Positions 1-47,900 of a DNA stretch of 64,000 nucleotides are shown piece after piece. Where the stretch lies: assembly GCF_048771995.1 (NCBI RefSeq), contig NC_133034.1:2728001-2792000 (forward strand), given 5' to 3'. This DNA comes from Taeniopygia guttata. Taxonomy: Eukaryota > Chordata > Aves > Passeriformes > Estrildidae. Numbering within the stretch: position 1 is the first letter of the stretch; every line of letters starts with the position of its first letter. The position numbers and the translations under genes were made by a program. The notes under the pieces are model-generated. The model saw only the letters and a program-made list of their open reading frames with translations, was not told where the DNA came from and made no database searches.

Positions 1-67
1 ACACTATGCAAGGCATTCTGTTGATACACTGACAATACAGAGCAAAGTCTTTTCATTTACTGCTTAC

Positions 68-35987
<35,920 letters not shown>

Positions 35988-36658
35988 GTTCTCTACTCCA
36001 CTAGCAGGAAAAATAAAAGTATTAACCTTTCCCACAGCGACTGTCAGGGCAGGCTTCAACCTCTCACCATGTGGAGGCCTGTGGTGCCCCCCTCAAAAGA
36101 GAAGGGGCACCTCTCTAGTGGGGACAGTGATCATGGCACAGGCTCACAGCTGAGAGCTGGTTCTGTTCCGCACAGCCCAGGAGCTTCAAATGCCTCCTGC
36201 CGCCTGTGGCTCCCCAGAGCCGGGGTGCCCACAGCCCCGGCGGAGCTGCAGTGGCCGAGCCCCGTGCCCCGGGCAAAGGGCTGCAAAGGGCCCCGTGAGC
36301 CCAGGAGAGCGGGGCTCCCCACACAGCACCGCCGTTCAAAAGGGGAATGCTGCGGGGTCACACACCGGCTGTGCCTCGCCCGGAACGGCTCAACCCGAGC
36401 CACGACCCTGCCGTGAGGGGGCAGCGAGCACCCCCGAGGCGGGAACGCAGCGGGGCTCGACCCGCAGGCGTGAGGCGGCGCGGAGGCCCCCGCGGGGGCG
36501 GTGCCGGTGCCGGTGCCGGGGTGCCCCGGGCGCGGAGGGCGGAGCGCTGCCCGCGGCCGGTCCCACGTGCGGGGCGCCGCTCCCCTCCCCCGCCGCGCAC
36601 ACAAAGCCGCCGCCGCGGCCGCGCGCTTTCTCCGCGCTCCGCCCGCCCCGCCGCTCAC

Positions 36659-36800
36659 CGCGCTCTGAGCCCGGCCCGGCCCGGCCCGGCCCCGCCGCCT
36701 GCACCGGCCGCCCCCGCCCGCCGCGCCGCCCGGGGCGCTCAGCGCCGACCCCCGCCGGGCCGTCCCGCCGCCGTCACCGCCGCCGCCATCAGCGCAGGGC
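36659..36800 (-). other. YEATS2: YEATS2 exon 1 (non-coding 5' UTR), approximate start
   Basis: Inside the CpG island the minus strand carries a good donor, GCG followed by GTGAGC, with the exon's last base at 36659. The next exon begins at 36000 after a T-rich tract ending in CTGCTAG, and the start codon lies 13 bases into it. The transcription start is not visible. I place it near 36,790-36,870, because a YY1-type GATGGCGGC motif sits at 36790-36782 and such motifs usually lie just downstream of initiation. Confidence 0.55.
36739..36789 (-). CDS. Upstream ORF in the YEATS2 leader (16 codons)
   Basis: An ATG within the YY1-type motif opens a short frame, MAAAVTAAGRPGGGRR, closing at TGA (36741-36739) before the exon 1 donor. 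If transcription starts upstream of 36,790 every spliced transcript would carry it. The +4 base is G, which favours initiation. Translation and conservation are untested. Confidence 0.35.
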   Translation of the reverse strand: MAAAVTAAGRPGGGRR

Positions 36801-36908
36801 CGAGCGCCGCCCGTCACGGCCGGGGCGGGCCCGCGCAGGCGGGCAGCGCACCGGGGGCGGGGCGGCCGCGGGCAGGTGCCGCCTCACGGCCGGGCCGGGC
36901 CGGGCCGC

Positions 36909-37022
36909 GCACCGGGAGCGCCCTCGGGCCGGAGCTGCCGGGCCGGGCACCGGGAGCGCCCTCGGGCCGGAGCTGCCGGGCCGGGCACCGGGAGCGCCCT
37001 CGGGCCGGAGCTGCCGGGCCGG
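36909..37022. repeat. GC-rich minisatellite, 38-base unit, three identical copies
   Basis: Copies start at 36909, 36947 and 36985 and are identical over 38 bases. Each begins GCACCGGGAGCGCCCTCGGG and ends in a GGCCGG run. It lies immediately upstream of the predicted YEATS2 start site. Confidence 0.95.
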
Positions 37023-37229
37023 GCCGGGCCGGGGCCGCGCGGCTCCCCCGCGGCGGAGCGACCGAGCAGCGGAGAAACCGAGATGGGCGACGCGGTCGGG
37101 GTCGTGTATGGAGAGGCGGATGCAGTGATTTGATCCTGACCTGCTGTTTGGAACAATCGTGGTTTAACGTGTTAAAAGGTCTGAGGAGGACTTTTTAGCG
37201 TGGAAGATATTTCACGGAAGAATGATCGA

Positions 37230-37682
37230 GGTGCTGAAGCGTGTTCAGAGAGTGGCAGCGGAGTTTGGGAAGGGGCTGAGCACAAGTCCTGTGAGGAGCA
37301 GCCGGGGGAGCTGGGGGTGCTCAGCCTGAGGAAAAGGAGGCTCAGGGGACATCACGGCTCTGCACAGCTCCTGACCAGGAGGCTGCAGCCAGGTGGGGCC
37401 CGCCCTGCTCTCAGGGAACAGGACAGGATGAGAGGACATCGCCTTAAGCTGTGCTAGAGGTTCAGGTTGGACATTGGAGGAAATTCTTCACAAAAAGGGT
37501 GATTAGGCATTGCTATGGGCTGACCGGGGAGCCGGTGGAGTCACCTTCCCTGGAGGTATTTAAGGAAAGACTGAATGTGGCACTTAGTGCTGCGGTCTAG
37601 TTGTCACGGTGATGTTCAGTTCTAGGCTGCACTCGATCTCTGAGATCTTTTCAGCCTAATTGATTCTGTGATCCTTTGATTA
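37230..37682 (+). mobile_element. CR1 LINE fragment (3' end)
   Basis: Recognisable CR1 landmarks occur in order: GAAGCGTGTTCAGAGAGTGG, GCCTGAGGAAAAGGAGGCTC, GGTTCAGGTTGGACATTGGA, TCCCTGGAGGTATTTAAGGA, GTGGCACTTAGTGC, and the terminus AATTGATTCTGTGATCCTTT. It is 5'-truncated and carries no intact reverse transcriptase frame. It lies between KLHL24 and the YEATS2 promoter. Confidence 0.9.
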
Positions 37683-38995
37683 GCAGCAGAAAAGACTCAA
37701 GAAGGGAGTCCTGGAGTGATCGAGCTGCAGAGAGCAGGGGCTCCCAGCATGGGGCAGGATGGGAGCCCTGGTCTACCCTTAGATAGGCTTCAAAGAACCC
37801 TTATACTTAATACTCATCATACTTCATATTCTCAAATCAGAGCTAAACCAGTGCAATGGGTGCGGTTAATGCCATGGTTTGTGTTTGGCTCTGGCCAGGC
37901 TGCAATACCTCTGTCAGGTACAGCTAATGGTATCAATGCTATGGTCCATGGCAGCCTCAGGCTTCATGCAGTGAGCCCTGAACCAGCACAAATTAACATC
38001 CTGTTCACTCTTGGATTGGCAAACTGATTTATGAGGCCACTGATTAGCAGGTCTATGCTGAATGTCCAAAGCTTAGCCCTTAAGGTCTTCTCATTTCAGG
38101 ATTACTACTACCCTTTCTGACACTACCAACCTTTCTTTCTGCCAGATGTGAAGTATGGCAGATTGATGGAGACTGTTCTTAAACACAAATCAGTATCCTA
38201 TTCACCAGGAATGACTGTAGTGTATTTTAATTTTATTTTCTTCCTTACTTCTGCTTAATGGAAAGAGGAAGAAGCTGTTCTTAGAATACTGCCACCAGTT
38301 GACTGTCTTTAAGATGTAAAATATCTTAAGGTGGGCTTTTCAGCTCTCAAAAGTATTTCGATTGCTTTGCAGTCTGTGGGGATTCCCTTTGATTTTTGTC
38401 CCAATTACTTCCTTCTGCAGTAAGCTGAGCTTCTGCAAGCACTGAACTTGCCTGAAAGTTGCTTTTCTGCAGCAGGAGCCAGTCTGGGCTGTACCCGAGC
38501 CTGGCCACACTGCAGCCTTGCCCCCTGCTCTGCCATGTGTGTGTGGCATCTTGAGATGGCCAAGCCTCCAGTTTTAGAATAAACCTACAGGATTCTGTCC
38601 AAACCATGTTTTGCTAGTGACCTTCCCAATGTTTTGTTACCTTTTCCCAATTTCCTATGCTGGTTTTGCCTTCTCAGTCCGTTCACATTTTCTTCTCATC
38701 ACAATACCCAGGACTAACCCAGTATTTCATATCCCACTCCCTGCTTTTTACTTTTTCCAGTTTTCTTTCAAGTTTGCTCTTCTGTGCAGCCTCCAGCTTG
38801 CCTTTATTCCCCATGGTAGGGCAGAAAGATCAGCAGAGAAAACTCTAGACTGGGAGGCAGAAGAAGAGATCAAAGGAGAGAGACTGCACAAGGGGCAGAA
38901 TCCAACAAGTTACATGGCCCAAAAAAGCAGGAGGGAGTTTCCTCCTTGTACCACCAAGCCCCACCCTGGAACTTCTCATAAACTAAATAAACCAC
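37683..38995. other. Intergenic remainder between KLHL24 and YEATS2
   Basis: No gene or RNA was recognised here. A 103-codon plus-strand frame at 37716-38027 does not match a family I know. The rest is AT-rich unique-looking DNA crossed by transcription reading through from KLHL24. Confidence 0.6.
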
Positions 38996-38999
38996 AGTG

Positions 39000-41900
39000 A
39001 ACTATTCAAAAGGCAAATGTTTATTAGATACACTGAACTTTAAAAAACTTCCAAAGAATTATGCAAGAAGTATATTTAAATATAGCAGGTGTTACTGCAG
39101 TTATGCTACATTACAAAATCACTTTTCTACTGTCAGCACAATCTGAAGACCTTAATGTTGTGTGTGAGATCCGTTACATCGACTCTGGCACACAGTAAGT
39201 GGTCTGAGCTTTCCTGTTCAGATGTCATTTGTGCTGCACCAGGCTGTTCTTGAGGGCAAGATCAGCTCTCCGTGAACTACAGCTTTTATGTTTCAGTAAA
39301 TAAAGGAACTGGCAAGGAATAACAAGAACTGCTGTTTTCCTCAGCAAAAAAAAGGAAAATATGATTTCAGGCGAAAATATCGTATGAGTAACTGTTCAGG
39401 AGGTAAACTCTCTTTCCATGGCCAAGTAGTTCCTATTAATCTGACTCCAAAGTGCTACAGGTGCACCAAAAGGAGAATGACTCATAGGTCCAGCATTTAC
39501 ACAGATGAAATTAGTAAAAGTACATTACATTCAAGTCTCTTGATTTGCTTATTGCCATGCTGCACCATATTATTGCTTCATATTTTGTATCTTGAACAAG
39601 AGGTTGATGACTTCGGAGAGTTCAGAAATATCACAGAGGCTACTGACTAATACAAGAAACTTAACATGTTAAGGACAGGAAGTCAAAGACTAAACTCAGT
39701 CCTTTGTCACTGAGGCGTTGCTGGAAACAAAAAATAGAAAAAAACAAATACTGATTTCCCTAGATTAGATCTGCAATAGCACTGTAATAATGGAAGCATT
39801 CTAGGCATATTCTAAACAAGAAGTTTAACTGTGCTAATTAATGAATGGCAAGATTTATTTCTCCTAGAAGGACATTAACAGTCTGGACAGTAAGACCAAT
39901 CATAACAAAGGCAAAAAACTGGGAGGAGTAATCCAAACTCTTCTTCAAAATAGATAAAAATATAAGTGAATTCAAGGCACAGGTATTTTCAAATTTAACA
40001 CACATTTTCTTTGGAGCTAATCATACAAACTAAGCCCTGATTATAGTATTAACAAGTTGTACACAGGGCCTTAATGTGCATCACTTGTAACAGCACTATC
40101 AGAGAATGATCACAAAATAATTCACATACAGATGTGCACACATAAACATATTAGCATTGGCTGGATCTCTACAGTAGAAAAAAAGAAATATTCCTGCATT
40201 TAGCTTACAGTTCTTAGACAGTAACGTTATAATGAACTTGTGTGTGACACAAAGGCAGGGAGCAGAGAACAGTCACAGCTGCTTTGGGCTTGGTGGGAGG
40301 CTGGTTACAAAATCGTGATCCATTTTAATTAATGCCATCTGAAATAATTTCATACTGAGAAAACTTGTGTGCTAAACATATTTTACAAAACCCAAAGCAC
40401 TGCTTGGCCCCCAACCAGATAGCAAGTTTCTGCTTAGAAATTTCATCTTTCCCTGTAGGTTCCTTTTCCGAGTATATGGTGCTTAGATTTTTTTAACCAG
40501 GCACAACAAATCATTTCATTTGTAATTTCTTGTGTACACGAGACTGCATTCAGATGAAAGTATTTGCTGTGCCTCACAGTGATCAAGTCTTGTGACATTC
40601 TTAATCCTCTTGAATTGGGTTTTGCCATCTTCAGTGGTAAAGAAGAACCCCACAGCTACTTGCCTATTTGGGCAATTCAGAAAAATGAACCCCTGGCTTT
40701 CCTGAGCATTGCCACTAGCAGACCATAAGCATATCTGCATCTTTATTGCTCCAGGTGAGTTCAGTGAATTGACAAATATGAAACATTTTTACCACCTGAG
40801 TTTCAGCATCTGGAATTGCAAACTTAAAAGCATCCTGAACACCTTGGTTTCAGCAAGCCCAGCTAAACTGCAACCCCCAAACACCCTGGGTCTCCTCCTG
40901 CCATCTCTGAGCCTGCTCCAATGCTTTTCTCCTGTCTCTGCTCTTCAGAGATGGACTCAGCCCGGGCTCTGCTGGCCAGCACCTGCCCTGTGCCTCGGGC
41001 AGGGGCAAACATCAAGTCACAGGCAGGGAGTGGGCCTGCTTCTTGTTCTGCCCCTGCAGCAGTCAGAGACAAGCAGGATAAACAAGGGTTTACCCAAGAT
41101 AATGAGGTAAACTCAGCTGTTCTGAGGAAGAAACTGAACAGGCAGTAGCACCCTTGCTCTCAAGCACAGGTGACCAAAGCTTCCTCTGAATCTCTGTCCA
41201 GGTGAGCATTTCCTCTTCCTCCATCATCAGCCTCTCAAAACTTTGCAATGTTAAAAATACTATTTAAAAAGCTTCAGCAAATTATGGTAAGGGTCCATAT
41301 CAACATAATCTGCATGAATATCTCTGCTTCAACAGTGTAGAAACAAAGCTATCTTTGATTGGAACGGCATTGATGTCAATCAAAAATAAAAATAACAGTA
41401 CAGTCTGGACCCCTTTGGTGCTGCAGGGGAAAGCCCAATCCCCCAAATGCCTACCAGACACACCACACTACCAGTATAAAATGGAAGAGATTCCACAAAT
41501 TATGCCCACTTAACCACTCCCAAGGAGGGAGTCTCCAGGTACAGCTACAAGATTAGCAGGCAATGTTCTGTGGCTGATGGCTGAAGAAGGGGAATGCTCA
41601 GCCACAAGTCAAGGGCTAGAGGCTGCACGTGCTGCAGTGATCTGTGATTCAGAACCTTCCAGAAGCCTGGCTGCAAGAAAGCATCAACTGTCTTTTCAAT
41701 TAACATCACACTGCTAAGAACAGAAATGGGCATCAGAATAGATAAAAAATATTTACTCATTTCTGTTTAGCAGAGTGAAGACAATTCTTAGAATTTCTTT
41801 TTAGATGTGACTTGGAGATACTTGAGCCCTCTTGTGTATGGTTGGACTGAAGTTACATCTTTGTGCAGGTGCTCTAGAGCTACCAAACTTACTCCCATTT

Positions 41901-44797
41901 ATGATGGAAATAATTTGATTATAGTAGATGACATTAATAATTTTCTCTCCTAGCTGAGACATAGGAAAAAAACTAAAACCAACTTGCTGCTCAAGCCCAT
42001 AAACTGCAAGCATCTAGATATGCATAAGAGAGGTTAAATCTCTGAATCCATCTATACCTACGTGAAATGCATTGGAGAACAAGTGGCTCAGGAATGCAAC
42101 TTCCAAATTAATGCATCCTTCTAGAAAAATGGTACATTTTCATTAAATCAAGGTCAAATTGTTATTTTCTAGTATATCTAAAAATAATTGTTGTAACAGA
42201 GAAGGCCATAAGTGCAAATTATTTACAGAGTAAACAAGAAGAAAAACTCACTGCCTTTTTTAAAGAAATCATTGCTTAAGTAACTGCTATTTAGCAGTGC
42301 TCCATACCTGTAACTGTTCAGCTTTGATACAGATTCTAAAGAACTGTAAGCAGAAGTTTTCTGCATCTACATTTCTGCATTTACTGGTTCATTAAACACT
42401 GTCATTTTCAAAAACAGGTAACAGTACATAAATCGTTAAGAAAAGACAACTAAACTAAAAAATGTATCTTCAAAACCTTGGAAAGCAATATCTTGTTATT
42501 TACAGAGTAGTGCAGTATTATAAACACAGATTAAATGACACTGTTCTATACCTACAGAATAAGCACTGTTTAAAAACAGTATAGCATGACAACATTACAA
42601 GTCTGACTACAAACAGGAGGAAATCAAAGGAAAGGAGGATGTTTTTCAAATTGCATCTCTCATGAAGTGCTCCTATAGTCTTTGTCATTTTTATTTACAA
42701 CGATGGCACAAGCTATATATGCTGTTAGTACATAAAATCAGTTACAGGGCAATTACCATTGCAATCAACATACCTTATTCACAGGTACTGAAACTGCCAT
42801 TTCAAAGTAAAACTTGGTGAGCAAAACAGATGAAACTTAGAAAAGGATTAATTTATCTGATTCATTTGTCTTATATTTCCTAGGGATTTTCTTTTTAGGG
42901 CAACGTGAACGCTCAGGCACTGACCTCCTGACTACATCACTGATATGCAATGATTTGTATTTCATCAGTATTCTTACCATATCAAAAGCAGTGTTTGGTA
43001 TTCAGCTAGAAACTGAAATTTGTGTCCTTTCCTGAGGTTACAAGTTAATGCATCCCAAAGTGCAGCTCCCAGTGCTCTTTAAAACTCATGACCACGTTAC
43101 TGAAAATGGTGACTCCCAGTTTGGCATAGCTTCGCTGAGGGTCAGAATTTCCATCTCATGAAGAAATACTCTGGGAAAACAGATGAGGAAAGTCCAGTGG
43201 AACAAACAACGTTCCAGAGATGGTGCTTGTTTTCACCCTCCTGAGCAAGCACAGAGACCAGAACCCCGAGGCCAGGGCTGGCTCTGCAGGGGTTTTATGG
43301 GGTTTTTCTGCCCTGGCACTGACCAACTTCCTTACTGGCTGCTGTCCTCAGAATTCCTTTGAAAGGCAGTTCCTGAGGTTTTTGGTGATTTACAGGAAAT
43401 TGGTACACAGACAATCCTACTCATTTTCCAACTCCCAAGTACTATTTCAATTTTTATGAACTTTGTGCCTCAACTGTACAACTGTGTACTGGAAATAAGG
43501 AGTCCTAGACAGAAATCTAGGGAGGACTTAAAAAAATACCTTTACTGAAAAAAAACCCAACCTAATAATGGTGGTGCATCAAAATACAGGTGCTTCCTAG
43601 GCTTCAAAATTATCCAAAACACATCATATGGCTACATGGACAGGTCCACAGATATTTTTCTGGTGAAAGGAGGAACCTTTCCAGAACTTCTTTATTTGGG
43701 GTCAAGCAGTTTATTTAGTTAGTTTAACTGTGCTACAGTAAGTGATTGTCTGAAGAAAGGCCAGGAAATACTTGCTGGATACTCTGCAGATGAGACATCC
43801 AAAAAACCAACTTATAAGCTGCAGGGCACAAAGTGAAGTCCCCACCTCTATCATTGGGTAATTTATAACGTGATTCAGAAAATTGTGAGAATCCAAAGTT
43901 CAACATCCTTTATTTCCTAAATAGTTTAGAAATTGCAGTGAGCAAAGAGTGAACCCAGTAACTCTCAGCCTTCACCCATACTATTCAAAAAGGTAAAAAC
44001 CGTGATTCAAACTTTGCCTCACAAGTGCATGCCTGAACCCAATGGTTTTCCATGCCATGTAGCCTTGTACTTCTTTGCTGGACAATTCTGAGCACTATGA
44101 ATAAGTTCCATAGGGTTAATGCACAAAAGCATCACTGCAGTGTGTTGTAGTGGCTCACCAAACAACCAGTTTGTCCTTCAGAAGAAAGCATTTCTTAGAG
44201 ATTCTCGTATTTGTCCAACGTAGCTTGTTTTGTTGGTGTTTTGGTTTTGCTTTGGTTTTTTGTGTTGTTGTTTTTTCTTCTTTTAAATTTCAACCCATGC
44301 ATGATCTGACAAAAAAAAATCTACTTGGTTAAGCCAAGTAATCTGCTTTTAAGAATGATAGATGAATTATAATTGAGCTTTTTAAATTGCAGATAATGAT
44401 CCAGGATGATTCTTTGGGATTTATTTGCCTATGTATTTTTCCCATTGGCAGAATTGGAAACACCTTGAATATATTGCTTTTAAAGACACAGGCACAAATG
44501 CTGAAGGCACTTTCCCCAAAAAGCTTTCAAGGTTTTAATTACTAATCGAACGTAGGGCAAACTTTCCGACCTCTGTACAACGTCCTACTCTCATATCAGA
44601 GCCCAGGCAGATATATCTGAACTCTGGTTACTGGATAGGTTTGTAGACTAGTTTGGTAAGTTAAATTAACCCCTTTTCTAAAGGCACAGGATATAATTTT
44701 CATATGACACTTCGGCAGGGAATTCCCACTTCAGGAATCTTTAAAAAGCCTGTCTTGCAGCAGACCACTGGATTCATTCTTCTTTTTTCAAGAAAAA
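39000..44797 (-). other. KLHL24: KLHL24 3' UTR, probably one exon of about 5.8 kb
   Basis: No further coding exon follows the stop. The sequence is AT-rich, with several minor AATAAA-like signals. The most convincing end is AATAAA at 39025-39020, followed on the transcribed strand by a CA cleavage context about 20 bases on and a GT-rich stretch (GTGGTTTATTTAGTTTATG). Human KLHL24 also has a very long 3' UTR. Earlier sites could give shorter forms. Confidence 0.65.
39020..39025 (-). terminator. KLHL24: Predicted KLHL24 polyadenylation signal AATAAA
   Basis: A canonical AATAAA on the minus strand is followed by TTCACTGTGG at typical cleavage distance and then a GT/T-rich downstream element. 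It was chosen over upstream candidates because it has the clearest downstream element and the expected total UTR length. Confidence 0.6.
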
Positions 44798-44998
44798 TTA
44801 CAGTTTAAAGCCTTTTTCATTATATCTATGAATGGTCACACAGCCATGATACGATACTGGCCTGGGCATGGCTGCTACTCCTGTGATAATGCCCGTTGCA
44901 GGGTCATAACAAAGAATAGTGTCTGTGGCTTCACCGTTTTCCCGTCTTCCACCAAGGATATAGATTTTTCCATTGCACACAGACATGCCACAGTTCTC
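44798..44998 (-). CDS. KLHL24: KLHL24 last coding exon, kelch repeat 6 (residues 535-600 and stop)
   Basis: It encodes ENCGMSVCNGKIYILGGRRE to YNEKGFKL and TAA at 44800-44798. Acceptor TTGCAACAG. The final strand closes the six-bladed propeller. Confidence 0.97.
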   Translation of the reverse strand, partial: ENCGMSVCNGKIYILGGRRENGEATDTILCYDPATGIITGVAAMPRPVSYHGCVTIHRYNEKGFKL

Positions 44999-47900
44999 CT
45001 GTTGCAAGAAATCACAAGGGAACACGCGGTTATTTAAAAAGCAAGGCTTGATTTGTCTGTGTCTGCCCCAGTGCAGGAGGGCAGCACTGCGACTGCCTTT
45101 TGTGAACAGCCTGGCCTATAATGTTCCCTCCTGAAAGGGCCGGTGCAAAAGCACAAAAATTGGGGAAAGCAGCAGCACAAGACTATTTCAGGTCCAAGCC
45201 TTTACTACATGTAGCTCAGACAAAGAGAACAATGGAATACAACTGAACACTGTGCTTACCACTGAAAGATCTGAGAAAGGGAAAGGAGGAGAGAACAAAG
45301 GTTTTCAGAAGAGGGACTACAGTGGGTACTATTAATGCAAAGAATGGGAAAAAGGAGAAGCACCTTAGAGGAGTAACAGATAATAAAGAGGGATGTAAAT
45401 GTGGAGAGGAAAAAGGGCATAACTAAAAACAGTGCACAAGAAAATTCAGCGCTATGTCTTACTTGAAACAGAGATAGGGTTTTATTTCTTCCTCAAAAGC
45501 AGGCATGGAAAAAATACTCATTTAAATAAAAAACAAAAATTAAAACAGAGGAACGGCTGGGGAAAAAAGGACAAATTTCTCTTAAGGTAATACTACAGAA
45601 TATATGATTGGTGTTTTTAAAACATGGGGAAATGTAACTGCTGCACACACACTTCACTACTGAGCGGACTCATTCAAATCCTGCTTGGTGTCCCACGTGT
45701 GGTCACTGCTGAAGTCAGACACTTTCTGTGCTGCACAGTGGGTCTTTTTCACACTATAAGAACAGCCTTCAGTATTTCCTGGTACACTGAAAGGCTTTAA
45801 TCAATTATAAGGAAATTACTCCCTTCAGTCTAAATGACAACATGCAACAGAAGGTAATGTCTATGCAATGAAATCATCGTCCACTATGCTGTTCTTCAAC
45901 AGTAACAGCTCTCAAGCAGAGCCTGGACTGCCTAAGTGACACCCAGCTGAAAAGCTCCTGGTTTAGAAACTTCCTCTTCTGTGATGTTTTGAGTTACACA
46001 GATGGAGAGGCAAAGCAAGAATGGAATCAGAGATGCAATTCTATCAGGGATAAGCAAACGTATACTTATTTAATGCCAAGATAACAATGTCAAAAAGTAC
46101 CTTTCAGCTGTCTATGGGTTTTTGATTGGTAATTACCTGTCTGCTGAATGTATTCTGTACATGCATCCAGTAGTCCTCAATGGGGTCATAGCAGTAAATG
46201 GCTTTGGTGAGCCCGCCAGCAACGTAGATCAGGTTGTTGAGGGACACGGCCGTGATACATCTCTTGGCAATGGGGATGGTGGCACGGAGCAACCAGGAAT
46301 TGGTATCAGGATCATAGGACTGAACCTGGAAACAAGGACAGGCCTTTCAGACTGAGAGCCCAACTGAAGGATCAGCCTGGCATGCCCACACAGGTTACAC
46401 CAGGTAGAGACAAGGCACAAGTGCCTCCCCAAAGTAACCGGAGTCAACCTACATGCAGATCCATGTATCAATAATTTATACATATGTGCAATATTTTACA
46501 TTGTTTTCTGAACATTCCCACTAAAGAATTGACAGAACTTGTGAAGCCAATGACATATGCAATGTATCCATTAGAAAGACCACAGTAACAGTGGGCTTTA
46601 ACATTTTAACAGTGGCTCAATTAACGTTTTCTACTTTGTATTTTTTGTATTAGAATAACTCCACACCCCATCCAGCAAAAAACAGTCAACAGTTCAAGCA
46701 GATCTCCTGCAGGCCCTGGTTTTAAACCAGCAATCCAGTTTGCTGTGTACAGAAGATGCAACCCAACAGAGCTAACTGACCTTGTCAGAACAGGTGTTGT
46801 CATCAGGGCCACCCCCGATGACAAAGAGTTTGCCAACACAGCTGGTGACAGCCGGGGAGCTCACAGCCTCCTTCAGGGGAGCCACCTCAGTCCAGCGGTT
46901 GGAGAAGGAGTCGTAGCACTCCACACTGCTCAGCCGGTTCTGCCCATCGTAGCCTCCCACCACATACACCTGCACAAAGTGGTGAAAACAACCATAATTT
47001 CGTGTTTACAGCAGGTATTGCATTTAAATATCAAATTAAATTAATTTAAGGCTGATTTGCTAGTTTTGTCAAGGGACACATTCCTCACATTTTTTATTTA
47101 TACACAGGAGGAGAAGAATATGGTCTGAAAATAACAGGTAAAGACTCCCTGGAGAATTCCATTCACTCACATGTAGAATGACACTGCAAACACATGCCAA
47201 AGCATAGTATTATTAATACTGCAGTAGAAACTTCTTATTTGAATAGCATTTGTTAGAAAAGGCATTCCTCTGTATTTCTCTTTATTTTAGGTAACATTCA
47301 GCAACAACAGCAGCAGCAAACGCCCATCTGAGTTTACCTTTGCATTTCTGGCATTTTGCTTTTTCCCTACTTGCTTACTGAAGTATTTCCTCCTCTCAGT
47401 TTGTAAACTCTACTTTCTTGTCTCTTCTTTCATATTTAGGAAGCAGAGCTCCTCATTATTTGTGATTACCTTCTTCCCTCTGCTTGCTTAGCTGCACGTT
47501 TCATCTCTAAGAAGACCAAGTGACACCACATGCACATCTTGTCTAACTTTCAGTAAGGGAGTCCCAGCTAGTGGTTTTATGGTCAGGCATATTTGCCTTC
47601 AAAATATATCAAAACCTCCCATTTCCACACGACGTGTTCACTTAATTTCAATATAAAACACTAAATAAAACTGCTGACATTCAGTAGTACCAGTTTCTGG
47701 TAATAAATACATAAACTGTTAGACAGCACTTTTGAAGCACAGGCAAATCCAGATGCTTCTTTGCTTCCCAAAAAAATTGTTTATTGGAAATAAGCCACTT
47801 CAATGACTAAAAAGCAAAACCCCAAAAAAATAAATGAGCAGTAAGATGAATTTCATGTCCATGGGTAGTGTCTGACTGATGAAGAGCCTAATTGTTTGAA

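Larger units (their letters stand above)
36150..37110. promoter_or_regulatory. YEATS2: CpG-island promoter of YEATS2
   Basis: About 950 bases are very GC-rich and dense in CpG, in sharp contrast to the AT-rich introns beside them. There is no TATA box at a sensible position. The island covers exon 1, its donor, the YY1-type motif and a three-copy 38-base minisatellite just upstream. The long GC-rich frames across it on both strands are composition artefacts. Confidence 0.8.

Noticed and set aside
36131..37198. Long frames on both strands over the YEATS2 CpG island
   Set aside because: Same composition effect; they cross the exon 1 donor and the 38-base repeat and have no recognisable family.
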